Assembly (NCBI GenBank): GCA_036852015.1
Contig: JAANDG010000152.1
Location: 1 to 64,000, forward strand
Direction: 5' to 3'
DNA: 64,000 nucleotides
Source: Pelodera strongyloides
Taxonomy: Eukaryota; Nematoda; Chromadorea; Rhabditida; Rhabditidae
The notes under the pieces were generated by a model. The model ran no database searches and had not been told where the DNA came from. It saw only the letters and a list, made by a program, of their open reading frames with translations. Both the position numbers and the translations under genes were made by a program. Every line of letters starts with the position of its first letter. The stretch's first letter is position 1. Shown piece after piece: positions 47,301-59,700 of this stretch.

Positions 47301-50300
47301 TCTTCCTTCAACCCCTCAACTGTAATTATGGTTTTATTTTCAATTAAATTTTTGGGTTGCTCTACCTAAGAATGCGTTCCTTATTTTGCTCCAAATTAAA
47401 ATGCTAACAACTGAAGCTTGAACTGAGCAATGGATTTGCCCTTTAGAGCCGCAAACCACCTGTTTTGTAGAGGATTTCATGCCGAATGCTTTCTCCTCGA
47501 AAATTTTCGCCAAGCGCTTCTCTAAAAAAATTATTAGCCTTTAAAATTTTAAATGTAGAAAATTGAAATTGTACATGTAAGAAGCCGCGTTCCATTTCAT
47601 TCGTACTTAAGCAGTACGAATGCAGTGGTAAAGTATTCTGTATGTCTGTGTGTATTTTATATGCTCGTGCAGGTTGATATTGAATACAATGGCGGTGTCC
47701 TCGTGAATCGAATGTACCAGCATCTTTGCTCCTCAAAGGTTGCGCAAGAGGATAGTGGAAATATTTGCCAGGTAATCTACCTTTTCGTACACATGCGTGA
47801 TAATTCACAAATTCGGAGAACATATGTGTAGCTCTGTGTGTCCAAGAGCGAAATCACTTTTTTTTAGATAATCAGCAGTATTTGCGAACAGAGCAGCAGA
47901 ACTTGCAAAGGAATTATAGAATTGTTTGATCTACAGCAAGTTTGCCAGAAGGAAGGTGGGAAATTTAGCTTTACAAACAAAGCTGTCAGAGCAGTGGTCG
48001 TATGCACTAACGCGCCGGGAAGCTCCCAGCCTCCCCGTGGGAGGTGAGGGAAAGAGAGGGATCACACGAATCAGAGACACACATTTTATACATAGAATCG
48101 TATAACTTAGACTCCTTTACGTGTTGTTTTAATTAATAGACAAATTCTCCCACCCTGGGAGGTTCCGGTTGTTCGTGCATACGCATACGTCCACAGATGT
48201 CTTTGCACCATACTACAACTGAAACTTAAATTCAACTAAATTAACGTACTATAGAAATATCTGTAAGAGTTTTAAACGAAAAACTACGTCCAATGTATTT
48301 CAGTAGACGATGGATGTAAAAAGGCGCTCGAAACTTATTGTATTGATGAGCGTAATGAAGAAAAAATGGAGAAATGCGATAAACTCTTGAAGGATATGCC
48401 TGTGGTTGGCTATTTTTCACGATTCACAAGCACAATGTGTGGTTCTGAGGAAAAGTTAATGTACACGAACCAGAAATGGAACTAAGGCAGATTTCACTGG
48501 AGCTAGATGGCTAGAGTCCCTACCATAGTAACGCGTAGTGTAAATATAAGCCCATTTTAAATAGTGATGAGCCCTTTGCATACCTAACGCTGAGTTCAAT
48601 AAACAGAAGAGAAGTATAGCCTACAGCAACACCAAGAAGTAGACAATATAATCTATAGATTTTTAGCAGACAATGCTGGATGCCTACAAGTTTGAGTGCA
48701 TAGAACGCGGAAACGGTAAAGTCTGCGCGCGAACTCAATTCGTAAGTTATACGTTTAAGTAGGAAAAGCGTAATTAGTGCCTTGTGCCGAGCAGTTCTAC
48801 AGTTACTTCATTTTTTTCACATTTTGTTTGCACATCCAAGCTGGCAAGCTGTGTTACTTTCGCCAGCTAGTTTTTTCACATTCCGGTTAGTAATGATGCA
48901 CTCTGTCGAATCTGTCGAAGACGATTTAACAATAATAATAATTTATTACACCATAAAGGTGCGCACAAACATACATAATTAAAAGAATAAATACAGTTAA
49001 CACAGCAAACCGGTAATAATGAATAGGCATAGGGGACATGTGTATCTTAATAATATTAATTATCATGCTCTTAATAACATTAGTTATTATTATTTCCAGA
49101 TAGCAAGCTGAATTAATTTTGGTAAGGGTGACAAGTTCAATGTGAAAAAAAGAAATGGGTTACAATAATACAACCTACTAAAAACGTCCAAATTTTATCG
49201 GGTTCTGCTTTTCAGCAAATTCTCAACACGGGCAGAATCCTTCGCCTTTTCGATGAATATTGCCGTGTCTGGGTCTTGTCTGGAAAATGCCGGGTACTTT
49301 TCCATTATTATGCTTTAATGTATTACTTTTAATAAAGTACCCATATAAACGCAGGTTGTACGCCCCGCCCCGCATCAAGTTTTTTCCAGACTGATATCAC
49401 TACAAATAGAGTAGTATCATTTTCATGAGTCGTTTTTTCAATGATCAAAAGGAACTTATAATAACTTTATTTTATAATGTACAATACAATAACATAGGAA
49501 ATCCGCACAATCTGCAAGGAGACAGAAATCAAGTATCAGGACTGTAACACTGTGATGCGTCCTTACTACATTATCGGGTATAGTTGCACCTTTAGCGGAA
49601 TTACCCTCTAAAAATTTTGCAACAGTCTCGTGTACAAATGTATATTTAGGAACTACCAAATGTATGATTATGAAACCTTCGCTAGATAGTATTCACTTAT
49701 ATTCACTTATTGACAGACACAATTGATGTTATTAAGGTAGATCACAATAATCTACATCTACCTTTTAAGGGGGCTAAGTCTTGTCGGCCTAGCGATCGGA
49801 CTGGTGCTCATCTGCGGTGGGGCAGGGTTATTCATTTGGGAGTTCAATAACCAATCGGAAGTTATGGAAGAAGTGGTGGAGAAGGCGTCAAGCACATCGA
49901 TCTGTGAGGCTTCAGAACATGAAGACGCTGGTGAGACAGACCTACTACGTTCTCAGGCGCGCAGCGCGGGCATGCTAATCCGCGCCCGCGCGAATGAGAT
50001 GGATTTTTGAGATGGGAAAGGCGGAGACGCAGAAAAGAGGGCGGTGCTTGTTTGTCTCTGTCTCGAGTTTTTCAATGCAAAAAATTTTCAACCTTTTCCT
50101 GCGGACGCGGAATCGTGTCCGCTCTGCGCGTCTCAGGACGCAGGTGAGACAGATTCTAACTTGGGTTTCACCGTCTTAGGTATACCGACATAGACCTCCT
50201 ACAACTAGAGTATATGTAGTTTACTTCACGTGCCTAGTTTGTTTGTAGCCTTTGCCATTCCTTCTTGTCGCCACGGCTTATTCGCTCCCTAGTCTAGCTT

Positions 50301-50836
50301 CTATGTAATGTTGCCTGACACTACCCCATTCATAAGCCTAGGGTAGGGTCCCTAAGCCAATTGTTAATGAAGGAGCACGCAGCGTACTTTTTGTAGTGTT
50401 CGCCGTTCGTCCCGCATAAGAGCGCCACATGAGCACCAATCACATTAGTCGCGATAGCACGCCCGAAATCCTAACTCCCAATGCTTTAGATCCCGATGAT
50501 ATGAATGATATGACGATGACTCTCGGAGAAGGCGGCGAAGAGGAAGACTGGGAGGACGAGTTGGAAGGAGTCGAGGGCGATGAAGAGCCAGCACAGGATC
50601 CAGCAATAGCACAGGACCTAGACGACTACGAAGACGAGTTCGGCTACACGTCCCTAGGTGGCGCAGCTGTACAGGCAGCAATTGAGCGAGAAGCAGCAGA
50701 CGCTGCTGCCGCAGCGCAACAAGCTGCAGCTGAGCTAGCTGCTCAGCAGCAACCGCCAGCTGACCAACAATATGTAGCTATCCAGCAAGCCCCAGCTGTA
50801 CAACAACCACCTGCAGCGCAACAACAAAATCCATAA
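38330..50836 (+). CDS. Gene B: serial cysteine-pair cassette protein with transmembrane helix and acidic tail (5' end not found)
   Basis: Not a family I recognise; it has the same architecture as gene A. Exons: 38330-38401, 38607-38864, 39006-39077, 41252-41338, 41896-42005, 43078-43186, 43260-43376, 44574-44660, 44778-44889, 45138-45229, 45430-45501, 45714-45809, 45979-46071, 46673-46774, 47178-47264, 47673-47771, 47868-47955, 48304-about 48404, 48670-48741, 49216-49293, 49717-49736, 49770-49930, 50421-50836. Phases close at all junctions except the donor after 48304, where phase-0 options are at 48401 or 48404. Cassettes have 24-39 residues with two or three cysteines (for example VCAKRDGNLC) and sequons (NLT, NKT, NAS, NTS). 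The signal peptide and first exons are missing, probably upstream of 38.3 kb beyond the retroelements. Introns hold an RTE copy and several TTAA hairpins; no insertion hits an exon. Confidence 0.82.
38607..38864 (+). CDS. Gene B exon with several fused cassettes and a GC donor
   Basis: Eighty-six codons after the acceptor GAACCGGTTTTCAG. It contains ATC, EYC, PYC and TTC cysteine positions, so roughly two to three cassettes with no introns between them. The donor is AAG|GCAAGT, a GC-AG intron with otherwise ideal consensus. An alternative upstream acceptor at 38586 would not keep phase with the preceding exon. Confidence 0.75.
39318..40965 (-). pseudogene. RTE-type non-LTR retrotransposon, internally deleted, in a gene B intron
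   Basis: Read on the minus strand with frameshifts. Endonuclease start (F-N-V-R then D-I-I-F-L-C-E-T-R) near 40940-40860. G-G-V-G-F-I-I and R-I-T-I-A-V near 40790-40690. Y-C-P-T-Q-D near 40640. A D-Y-V-L-T-S and R-P-T-I-G-R region near 40280-40200. Then the very end of the reverse transcriptase ORF: E-R-R-M-V-E-I-T-L-R and R-R-R-T-Q-F-T (about 39610-39530), then H-I-M-R-R-T-D-N-S-W-T-R-K-L and G-P-R-G-R-P-P-M (39410-39330). Most of the central reverse transcriptase is deleted. Confidence 0.82.
39411..39549. repeat. ~67-bp tandem duplication inside the RTE copy
   Basis: GACGCATAATATGACTTGCC through TTCAACAGCATCGTGAACTG occurs at 39411-39476 and 39482-39549 with one base difference. It arose after the element inserted. 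Confidence 0.9.
42099..42361. mobile_element. TTAA palindrome, GGGACAGGCCCATC family
   Basis: It starts TTAAAGGGACAGGCCCATCA and ends TTTGATGGGCTTGTCCATTTAA. A shorter, more diverged relative of 26819-27269, in a gene B intron. Confidence 0.75.
42582..43063. mobile_element. 482-bp near-perfect TTAA hairpin
   Basis: It starts TTAAAGGGACGGGTTCACTA and ends TAGTGAGCCCATCCCTTTAA. The two halves pair almost throughout (for example GGAAGATCGATCAATACTCA and its complement). It lies in the gene B intron just before the exon at 43078. Confidence 0.88.
43569..44410. mobile_element. Two GGGAGAGGCCCACGAG-family hairpins back to back
   Basis: 43569-44006 is a full copy related to 29836-30283. From 44003 a second, end-truncated copy runs to about 44410. 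It contains the same CGGCCA(G/C)G(T/C)ACC(G/T)TAGTC text and shares the TTAA at the junction. Confidence 0.75.
44471..44486. repeat. Run of 16 G
   Basis: A G homopolymer in a gene B intron. Other long runs are at 13419-13459 and, as C, near 57391-57401. Confidence 0.95.
47994..48194. mobile_element. MITE with TGGTCGTATGCAC / GGGAAGCTCCC ends
   Basis: The left end reads TGGTCGTATGCACTAACGCG and the right end reads TTGTTCGTGCATACG...CCA. The inner arms GGGAAGCTCCCAGCCTCCC and CCCTGGGAGGTTCC are related. A cleaner copy is at 59011-59152. It lies in the gene B intron before the exon at 48304. Confidence 0.65.
49717..49930 (+). CDS. Gene B transmembrane exons (20-nt microexon plus TM exon)
   Basis: A 20-nt microexon (T-Q-L-M-L-L) between TTGACAG and GTAGATC repairs the phase between the exon at 49216-49293 and the exon starting at 49770 (acceptor CCTTTTAAG). 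The joined frame reads G-L-S-L-V-G-L-A-I-G-L-V-L-I-C-G-G-A-G and ends in L-F-I-W. That is about 22 uncharged residues, a clear single membrane span. E-F-N-N-Q and an acidic cytoplasmic start (S-E-V-M-E-E-V-V-E) follow. Unspliced, this exon would end at TGA 50008-50010. The donor GCTG|GTGAGAC at 49930 instead joins the downstream exon in frame. Confidence 0.7.
50421..50836 (+). CDS. Acidic and Ala/Gln-rich terminal exon, probably the gene B cytoplasmic tail
   Basis: It follows the acceptor CCCGCATAAG. Its phase matches the donor at 49930 (G plus AG gives Glu), so it can be the last exon of gene B. Starting at the ATG at 50429 alone it would be a 135-residue protein. First comes a Ser/Thr/Pro stretch, then an acidic block (G-E-E-E-D-W-E-D-E-L-E-G), then D-D-Y-E-D-E-F-G-Y-T-S-L-G-G. 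It ends in an Ala/Gln/Pro-rich run with repeated Q-Q-P-P-A. The stop TAA is at 50834-50836, and an ATTAAA polyadenylation variant lies at 50935-50940. An independent single-exon gene is the alternative. Confidence 0.6.
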
Positions 50837-53747
50837 TGCTTCAAATTTAGCAACGTCTTTTGACATTGTGCCCCTTTACATGGTGTTTTTACTGTTTGAG
50901 TTTAACTATTAATCGGTTATCTTAAATGTTTATCATTAAATGTTTTTGTTAATGAAATGAATGTTGTTTTTATTTGTGTACTATATGCCTATCAGGACAT
51001 TTGCGTTGCAACACACATTGGCAAAGTAATACAAAGATGGCTACGATGATAATAAAAAAGCCAAAAATTGTTACGTTAAAATTGTAGCGCTAATAGCAAT
51101 AAATGGTTACGGTAATAAGAAAAGCTTGAAATAATAATGGCTAGCACTGCATAATTGTTAGTTAGAAAGATGTGCGGCACGAAGTGGTATTCGCACACTA
51201 ATAATTAGTTGCGCGGCTAAACGACCTACTACATTGTAGTTTGAAATCTTCGAGTTTTCATAACACAAGTCTATACACGCCAACACGCCTAGTTGACACA
51301 GCACAGGTCTCCTAACTCCTTCTTTATTATTCCGACGTAATCTACGGTATACTTATAGAGCATTGGTAGATGTAATAAAGTAAAAGAAAAAAATTAAAAT
51401 ACCATAAAGGAAAAGTAAGTGTATAAATTTAGGATGTAAAAGGAAATTATGAACTATAGCAGTTAGAGAGCAGAGTGAGTCATGAGTTATCATGACACCC
51501 CGTTTCGACCCAATATCGTATACGAGGATTTTGCCCGGGTTGGGTCCCATCAGTCGATGACCACAGGCTTAATAAAGTAGTGAATAGAGAAACAAAAACG
51601 AAAACGTGATCTATCATGTATTTTATGCATACATGTGGAAGACAAGGAATATAGATAGAGTATACGAAGGCAAAGTGTATCGTTGTTTTTAGAGAATATA
51701 ATTATAATAATAATAATAAATATTATATTGTAAATAATATAGAGAAAAAGTAAGGAAGAAACTAACCTTGATTGTAGCTTCGTGATATGCCTGAAAGGTA
51801 AAAAAAAAGGGGGAAAATAAAACAGCCGCCACACCCTCGCCTAACTTTCGTTCATTCGGGGGAAGTAAATCGAGATCGCGGTACAAAAAAATGCCTGATG
51901 TGTGCCAGGTGTAGGCGAACAGACACACAAATAGCCACGCTCACGCCAACCCGGCGCCGCGGCACGACACGTACGTATGGAAACACCTTTTTGTAGGGAA
52001 AAAAATGTTCACGCTATCTAGTTCGCCGTATTGCCAAAGGAGCACTCTTCCGGCTTCTCATCTAATAGCAATTATTACGTACGCACCATTTGAAGGAAAA
52101 GTGAAAAGTTCACAATAAACCTGCACTGTGGGCATATTCCAGCATAGAAAGTATAACAAGTGTCACAACGATGCAGGCAATTTTTCCATGGACAAGCGAA
52201 TTTGTATAAATGACTTACTATAGCCAAAATATACCCCAGAATTTTAGGAAGCATAACAAAAACATACCCATAGCCAATGATCCCCTTTCACAATGTATAC
52301 TACTGTTCTAGTATTGTAAATTGTAACCTTTGACCCCCCTTTCCTAGTTTTCCTCTGCTCTACTACCATTTTCTCCTTATTCTTATTCTTACACAGTACC
52401 ACCAACCACTACACAGTGCCTACAATTACAACAAATCGCTACTAAACTTTATTACGAATCAACAAATGGGTACAACAATGATATACACAAAAATATATAT
52501 GCTAAACAACAACTATACCTAAAGAAGCAAATAAATCGAATATACAAAATTCGACCCTAACAAAATGGGAGATCAAAGTGTAGAAGTGAGATTTGAGGCA
52601 AGTATCCCGCATCAAAAAAAAACTGACCGAAAAAAATGGAAAGATGGAAACCGGTAACAATTCATCGATTAGATTATACTCATTATACTATGCACTCAAC
52701 CAGAAGCGGTAGTTTAACTCAAGTTGCCCATCTCGGAACTGTCTCCAACTCCGTTACAAGCTATTTCGTTACTGCCTTACTGTATAACTATTCCGAGATG
52801 GAAAACATCAGAAATACCGATTCAGAGACCAAATTCACCACTAATTCCCTTCTCGACAGTGAGATGACTTTCTCATTGCCACTCCCATGTTAGAAACCAC
52901 TACTAGATTAATAGAATACACTACTAGATTCACTCGCAGATAAGAATACAAAGAAAATAACAAGAAAACACAATAAAAACTATTGAAAAAATTAGTACGC
53001 ACATTAATTCAGTACATTCAGTATTAGTAAAAGATGCAAAACGGTACACACTGCTATAATAATAGTAGCGGTTACACATTATTAGTACATCATATTAAAT
53101 AATACAAGTTAGTGTTCCTATTGTGGTAAACAAGTGGCGAATAAACATAACTCCACGAAAAGATCGAAGTATGTTAGACCGTCACAAAACATGCATGCAA
53201 AAAGGGCAAATAAACAAAAGAAAAACCAATATGAAAAATAATGAGAAGATACAAAACTATAAAGACTGATGCACATTTTATTTACTTCTACGTGAATACT
53301 GTGGGTAGGTAGTACGCCCTTTCGATGCATAATGTACACCTAGAGCGATATAACAGTAAATTAGTAAGTTTTGAAACACGTTGCACAACTGTATTCTTAT
53401 ATGTTGTTCACAAAAGATAACGCAACTATTCGCATACAGCATCATCATGTTTCGAAAACCGGCCGTGCGTGATAGAGCTTTAAACTAGAACAAGGAAACT
53501 AAAAAAGTAAACTACATAACAACGTTGAGACACTTAATGCTAGCAAGCAAAGAGGCAGAGTGAATAGCCATAGAATAACAGAATCATAAAATAAATACAT
53601 CTAACATGCAATTTCGGAATGGACAATAAAAAACATATTTGAAAAAAACGAACGTTGCCTCAAAATGGCTTCAAGTCCAGCGTTTCCCCATTCCCAACTC
53701 CAAATATTCCTTTCGTCTCGGCCTCGACATATATTCCCATTGAACAT
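50837..53747. other. Intergenic, no confident gene
   Basis: Mostly AT-rich. A 24-nt exon-like piece on the minus strand (51772-51795, A-Y-H-E-A-T-I-K) has good splice sites but no partners. On the plus strand, ATG at 52566 opens M-G-D-Q-S-V-E-V-R-F-E before AG|GCAAGT, and an 85-codon frame lies at 52636-52893. Neither shows a domain or a closing exon chain. Confidence 0.4.
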
Positions 53748-56700
53748 CTAATCCTGAAAATAACAGTTCTTGTACTTCGCAGATGATTGATAATTATTTT
53801 TATACAACGTCTTTTAAAGCTGTATAACAGTTTTTCAAACGCACAAAGCTGTATAACACCCGGTTTTCAAACGCACAAAGCTGTATCGCAGCCGGTTTTT
53901 CAAACGCACATTGTCTAACTTCATTCCCATACATTATAAGCAAACCCATATAATTAGAAAAAATCGATCTCATTTAGCATAACTACACAGGAACGTAACA
54001 CAGTATGTAGTTGCTCCACAAACATTTCACGACTGTTATACCGCTTTAAACGCAGACGCAGACAGTGTTGAAAACCAAATAATTGCCCAAGTTTCACATC
54101 GATCCTTCTGACCCGCTATTGAATACATGATACACACTGTGGGACAAATCTGCACATCGTAGTAACCTAAGCACTCGTAATGTGGTCGTAAGCCCTAAGC
54201 CTAAGCCTAAGCAGACGTGAAGACACAACGACTTACTTTTTTCTGATCCGGGATCGAGCTCCGAAGTCTTCTTCTACCGGCATTCTGCTTCGGTTCTTCC
54301 GGAGACTCCGACGACTGGTTTTTGGCCAACTGAGCGGCCGACACCTACAGAAACAACAAAAAAAAGTGATTAATTGATTAACCATAATCTTACTTGAAGG
54401 ATAAATTTGTTACCCGTATTACTTTGCTATAAATGGTTCTGAAGCACCACTAGAAAACCTATCAAAGAAGTCGAAGTCAAGAAACTATACTGTCGCATAA
54501 GCCACCAAAAAAAACTAAATATACACCGCGTGAGAAGCTCAGCCGCTTGGTGCTCAGCCTGTGTGTGTGTTTCTTTCTTTTCATTTAATTTACCTACCTT
54601 TCACACTTTATTAATAAAGAGTTTAATAATAGCTGGCTTTTTAGCCGAAACGTTGGTGCTCAATAAAGACATGCGAAGATCTGTCTTATATTTATTGGAG
54701 AAACCCCAGGGAGTCTGAAAAGCTCGGCACGTGCCTACCCTTTGAACTTTAATAATATAAAAAAAAACTCCTTACAGTGGCAGCACGCGATCTCTTCGCG
54801 GAGGCAGAGGCAGCGGAACGACTCCTCTTACCATCAGCATGCGTTGCAGTCTGCAAATGAAGGAGATAATGAAGTAACACCAAAAAAGCCGTTAATTAAG
54901 GGATTAACGCACATTTTCTTTTCGCAATCCTTTAGTCCTTTCATCATAAACACCCCATCTATTACTTACACTTACACTCCCCCAAGAAAGAGAAGCCCTT
55001 TTGTGTTGTCAATTTGTCAAATAAAATCAACGCTACTAAAAAAAACTATCAAAACATATGTTTCGAAATTTCAATTCTGATGCAAAAACGTGCGGTATGA
55101 AAACGAAATCGTTCCCCACTTAAGGAATTGGAATAAGACCTAGCCCCATAACCCAAGCCTGCCGCACATAATACATATTAGCATAAACATACAGGTTGGA
55201 AGCCAAAACTAAGTAAATAAGTAAACGTGGGGTATCACCATCGACCGTACCATTTCCTTTATAGCTGAATAGCCTAAAGTAGACCGTTTGAAAATCACGA
55301 AACAAGAAACGAACCTTTGCCGTGGCAGCTGGAGTAGTAGTTGCTGACACAGCTCCAGTAGTACTCTTTCTGGGACGACCCACGCTTCTCTGCAAGAAAA
55401 GATCACGATTGTCAGTATATGTTTGTACTTGGAAAAATTGCGTCGCTTGCTGCTTTTCTGATTTCCTTACTGAGGTCAGAGTCAGAGGTGATACTTCGGT
55501 GAATTGTGAATTGACACGAAGCCCATAAGAAGCTGGCAATTCAGTTCAGAATAAGAAAACGTAAATCTTTGCAAATAAATAATGTGAGCAAAGGAAACCA
55601 CAAAGAACTGACCGTTTGCCAATTTGCTACGTACATACAATATGTGTGTACTATCTACACGGGGCACATAATGCTTTTGCTATATAACAAATCAAAAAAC
55701 TTGCGTGAATGCAATTTTCGTGCACTATCTACAGTATCTAGATAGTACGGGACACATACAGTGCTGTTGCCACATAATAAATCAAAAAACTAAAGTACCT
55801 TTGCCTTAGGTGCCGGCGGAGGGCTGAATATCGGTTTGCGCTTCCTATTTCTTCCACCACTAGACGTAGTAGATGCGGCCTGAACAAAAAAAAACATTAA
55901 ATAAACATAAAATGACAAACTGAAGCAACCAAATTCAAGTTTCAAAAATTTATACTTCCCGTAATAGTAAAGAGGCATCGATCTATTTATCAGAGTTTAG
56001 TTGTTCAGGTAATGTTTCCAATGCATTTTTGCGCAGGCAAAAAAAAATTTGGTTTGGAAAAACGGGTCAAAAGGATAAACTCACAAAAAACACATATAGC
56101 TATAGACTACAACCAGCCCCATCCACCGTTACATATAGTAACGGAGGATGGGGCTGGTTACCCCACCATTACATATAGTCCAAAACCTCAAGTTACGTAC
56201 CGCGGTCAAAGTACTTACAATGGTGCCAAGTGCAACGTCATCGTCTTCGTCTACCTCCTCCTTCACGGCTTTCTGCGCTTGTTTCGGTGTTTGCTTCTTA
56301 TTTCCCTTTGCCTGAATATTGGATGATATTAGCATAAAAATTCACATCACTCTCATCAAAACACGAACCGCCTAAAATATCGTGCTCGTGCGTAAATGGA
56401 TATGGGATATGGCCCGGCTAGCAAAGTGTGTGCACGAACGAAACGTAACAGTACTGCAGTGTTATGTGCCCCGAAGGGGCCTCCCTTGATGATCCACGAC
56501 AGTATATGCGTGTGCACCATTTACGTAACAACTCTCTTTGAGTACTTTGCAAAACATGAGTTTGGGTACAGTAAAAAATTATTAAAACGCAAACCTTGGA
56601 CTTGCTGCCTCCCTTATTTTTTGGGGTAGGGGCTGTGGCTGAGCGGCGCTTTGAGGTTGCCTAAAAAAACACGCACATCTTTATTTTATTTTATTTATTT

Positions 56701-59700
56701 ATTAAACACATACCAAAAGGCCAACGCTTTACCTTCCAGCTCTAGGGCCTAGGGCTCCAAAAGAGGCGGATAAGGGTGATATGCTAATCGAGATGGTGGT
56801 TCGTCAGTGAGGTGGACGGACTTCGATTAACTATTCTCATTGGAATTGTATGAACTAAAAACTAAGGACTCGGAATAGGTTCAAACTCCAAACAGACAGC
56901 ACAACTAAAATACCAAAGCTTGCCTCTTTCTTCACTGTGCCGACAGGAGCCTCATCAGCCGACTCATCAGCGGAGTCTTCCTTCTTAACAAGCGTAGCAT
57001 TGGCCTTGCCGGCACCCTGTGATGCCTTACGCCCTCTTCCTCTGCTGGTATTCTAAAAGAAAACGTAATATAACAGTCACACTACGTCCGCAACTAAGCA
57101 AGTCATTTTTTAAAAGAATATTGATATTAGTTAAGAATCAGATAGCAGCTCTAGTGCTCTGCGTGAGTACCATACCCGAATTACACCGTACGCCCTGTAC
57201 CCTTCATTTTTGATTTCAATTATTCGCTCCCTCAGAACGGTCATGTATTGTATTGAGCTGTTTGAGCACCCCTACCCTACCTCCACAAAAAATGCCACCA
57301 CGGAATCATATAAGGCGGCTTGGGGTTTGTCCGGTGTAGGAATCGAACCTAGCAGAGGTGGGGCGATAGCGCGTTAAATCGCTGCGCCGCCCCCCCCCCC
57401 CATAAAATAAGGATTATAAGCAAGCTTACCTTCTTCCCGGCACTCACTGGAGTCTCAGCGTCGTCCTCAGGTTCTTCCTTTTTAACAGACATAGCAGTGC
57501 CGGCTCTCTGGGTGGTCTTACGTCCTCTTCCAGTGCTAGTATTCTAAAACAAAACAAGTCACACGCGTAGAAACGTGCCACCTGCAGCTAAACCATACTT
57601 CACTTCAAACAGAGACAGCTGAGTTCACCCCTAGGTATACTGAAGAAAATGAAGCAAATATAAAGTACTTATAAACGTCCGCACCTCTTTTTTTTATTTT
57701 TGGGGCTTACAGCTCACATCAGGAACCACCGAAGAACAACAAATACACTCCTACTATAACATAAGCCAAGTCTCGAATAACAAATATACTATCCTACAAG
57801 GATCAAACTATAAATAAAGCTACACTACATAACATTATAACATCATATGGGACACAGATATTCAGGGGTGCACATATGGTACTGCATTCAAATTCAAGAA
57901 AGACACCAGCCTTAGTAGCAGGGGCCTTTTTCGACGATTCCGCTGAACTGGAGCCGGAGGCCACAGCAAGAGCCGATCTGGCGTTTCGCAATGCACTAAA
58001 TGACACAATTTGAGAACTATGTCCTGTCAGACAACACGTGGTCCACAGAGCGCCACTAAACGTACAAAACGGTGGTATAAGAATCACAGAAGCTTAAGAA
58101 CGCACAAGTGAGCGAAAGAAATTAGAGACTTAAGAGTCCGAGTCCGAAACAGAAAGTGCAGTTACGGGGGTTACATAATAGAGTAGGGAAGAGACAAAAG
58201 TATTTTTTTTTCTCACCTTCTAGTAACTCGGCCCGGGATCTCGGCCAAACACTGCACATCCGGTGAATCGAATCTATAAAGTGTGACAGTGCAATAGAAC
58301 AATATTATTCTTATTCTTATCGAATACACAACGGCCAAACGCCAAGGATAAACGTTTAAAATCCTCCCAACATTAATATCCTACACAATGTATTTACCTT
58401 ACTTCTTGCCCTAGAGCACACGAAGGGAAACTATAATCGTAGACGACCATAACAATAGGAATAGGAATAAGCAAACTCCCGTCCCCATGCATGCGGAAAC
58501 CGAGGTGGACTTAAAGCGAAATACCGGCCGGTTTTTGAAACGCATCTCAAGTACTTGCATTCCTATGCATTTATGCAAACTAGGGTCTAGTTTTTATTCT
58601 AATTTTTGCTCATTTGCACATGCTGCATAAGAAAGCAGGTGTACGCAATGCGTTTCAAAAACCGGCCGGTATTTCGCTTTAATGGAGGTGGGACAACGAT
58701 ATGTTTTACCACTAATATATCAAATTAGCATACAATAGCCTCCACATATGGAGAATTCGGAGGTTGTCCGCGCACTGCATGGGCTTGGTACTAAGGACAG
58801 CTTCTACCCACCAGTCACCTCACCGATTAATTACAAACAAAAATATAAAATACAAAACTCACATAATAGCAGAAGAGTTCGCGCTGTTGACGATCATTCT
58901 AAAGTTTCATAGTTTGCAAGCGTATAACAAAGGCTTGCCAAACCAACCCAACAATCTCATAATATGCAGATGGTTCGAAAGCCTGCTTCGAAAATAAAAT
59001 TAAACTCCAGTGGCCGTATGCACGAACGCGTCGGGAAGCTCCCACTCCCAGCCTCCCAGTGGGAGGTGAAAGAGAGGGATCGCACGAATCAGTGATACAC
59101 AGAGACAAATTCTCCTACCCTGGGAGGTTCCCGCTGCTCGTGCATAAGGCCACGGATGACACATGACGTCATACTGCATAAAACGCAATCTGGACTGGAC
59201 GACTGGACCATAACTGTCGAGGCATCGAATTTTAACAATCATTTGAAATAAATCTAAGGTCCCTAGACGCGCTACGCATTCAAACCAAAATGAACATTTT
59301 AAGTAGTTCACATTAATATACCGTAACCGTACCTGTCGGAAGTCAACGTCCGTTTACGAGCACGTGTACGGCTCGGGCGTTGCTGTTGCACAGCAGTGGA
59401 ACGTGGTGTAATGGTAGAAGCTTGATCCACGCCATCCCCAGTTGCCACATCGGGTTCCTCCTTTTTCACCACCACATACCTTAAAGTGATACAACGCGTG
59501 GTTTGAGTGAAATGTACGGGTGGTGACAGGGTCAATATTTTCCATCACACACAGAATACACCAAACTCGTCAGAATAAGAATAGGAACTAATAAGGTTTC
59601 TCACGCAAATTCACAAAATTCCACTACAGTAAATCAAGACGCAGGCAGGTACGAAATTCAGTGATAAACACTCTCACACTCGCAGTTGATAAAAAAATAT

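Noticed and set aside
48405..48484. Gene B terminating at the TAA at 48482-48484
   Set aside because: Two further cassette exons (48670-48741, 49216-49293) and the membrane exons follow in phase. The alignment with the cassette at 46673-46774 suggests the exon ends near 48404.
51550..51928. Overlapping minus frames with aromatic and hydrophobic runs
   Set aside because: AT-rich simple sequence. Only a 24-nt exon-like piece has splice sites and it has no partners.
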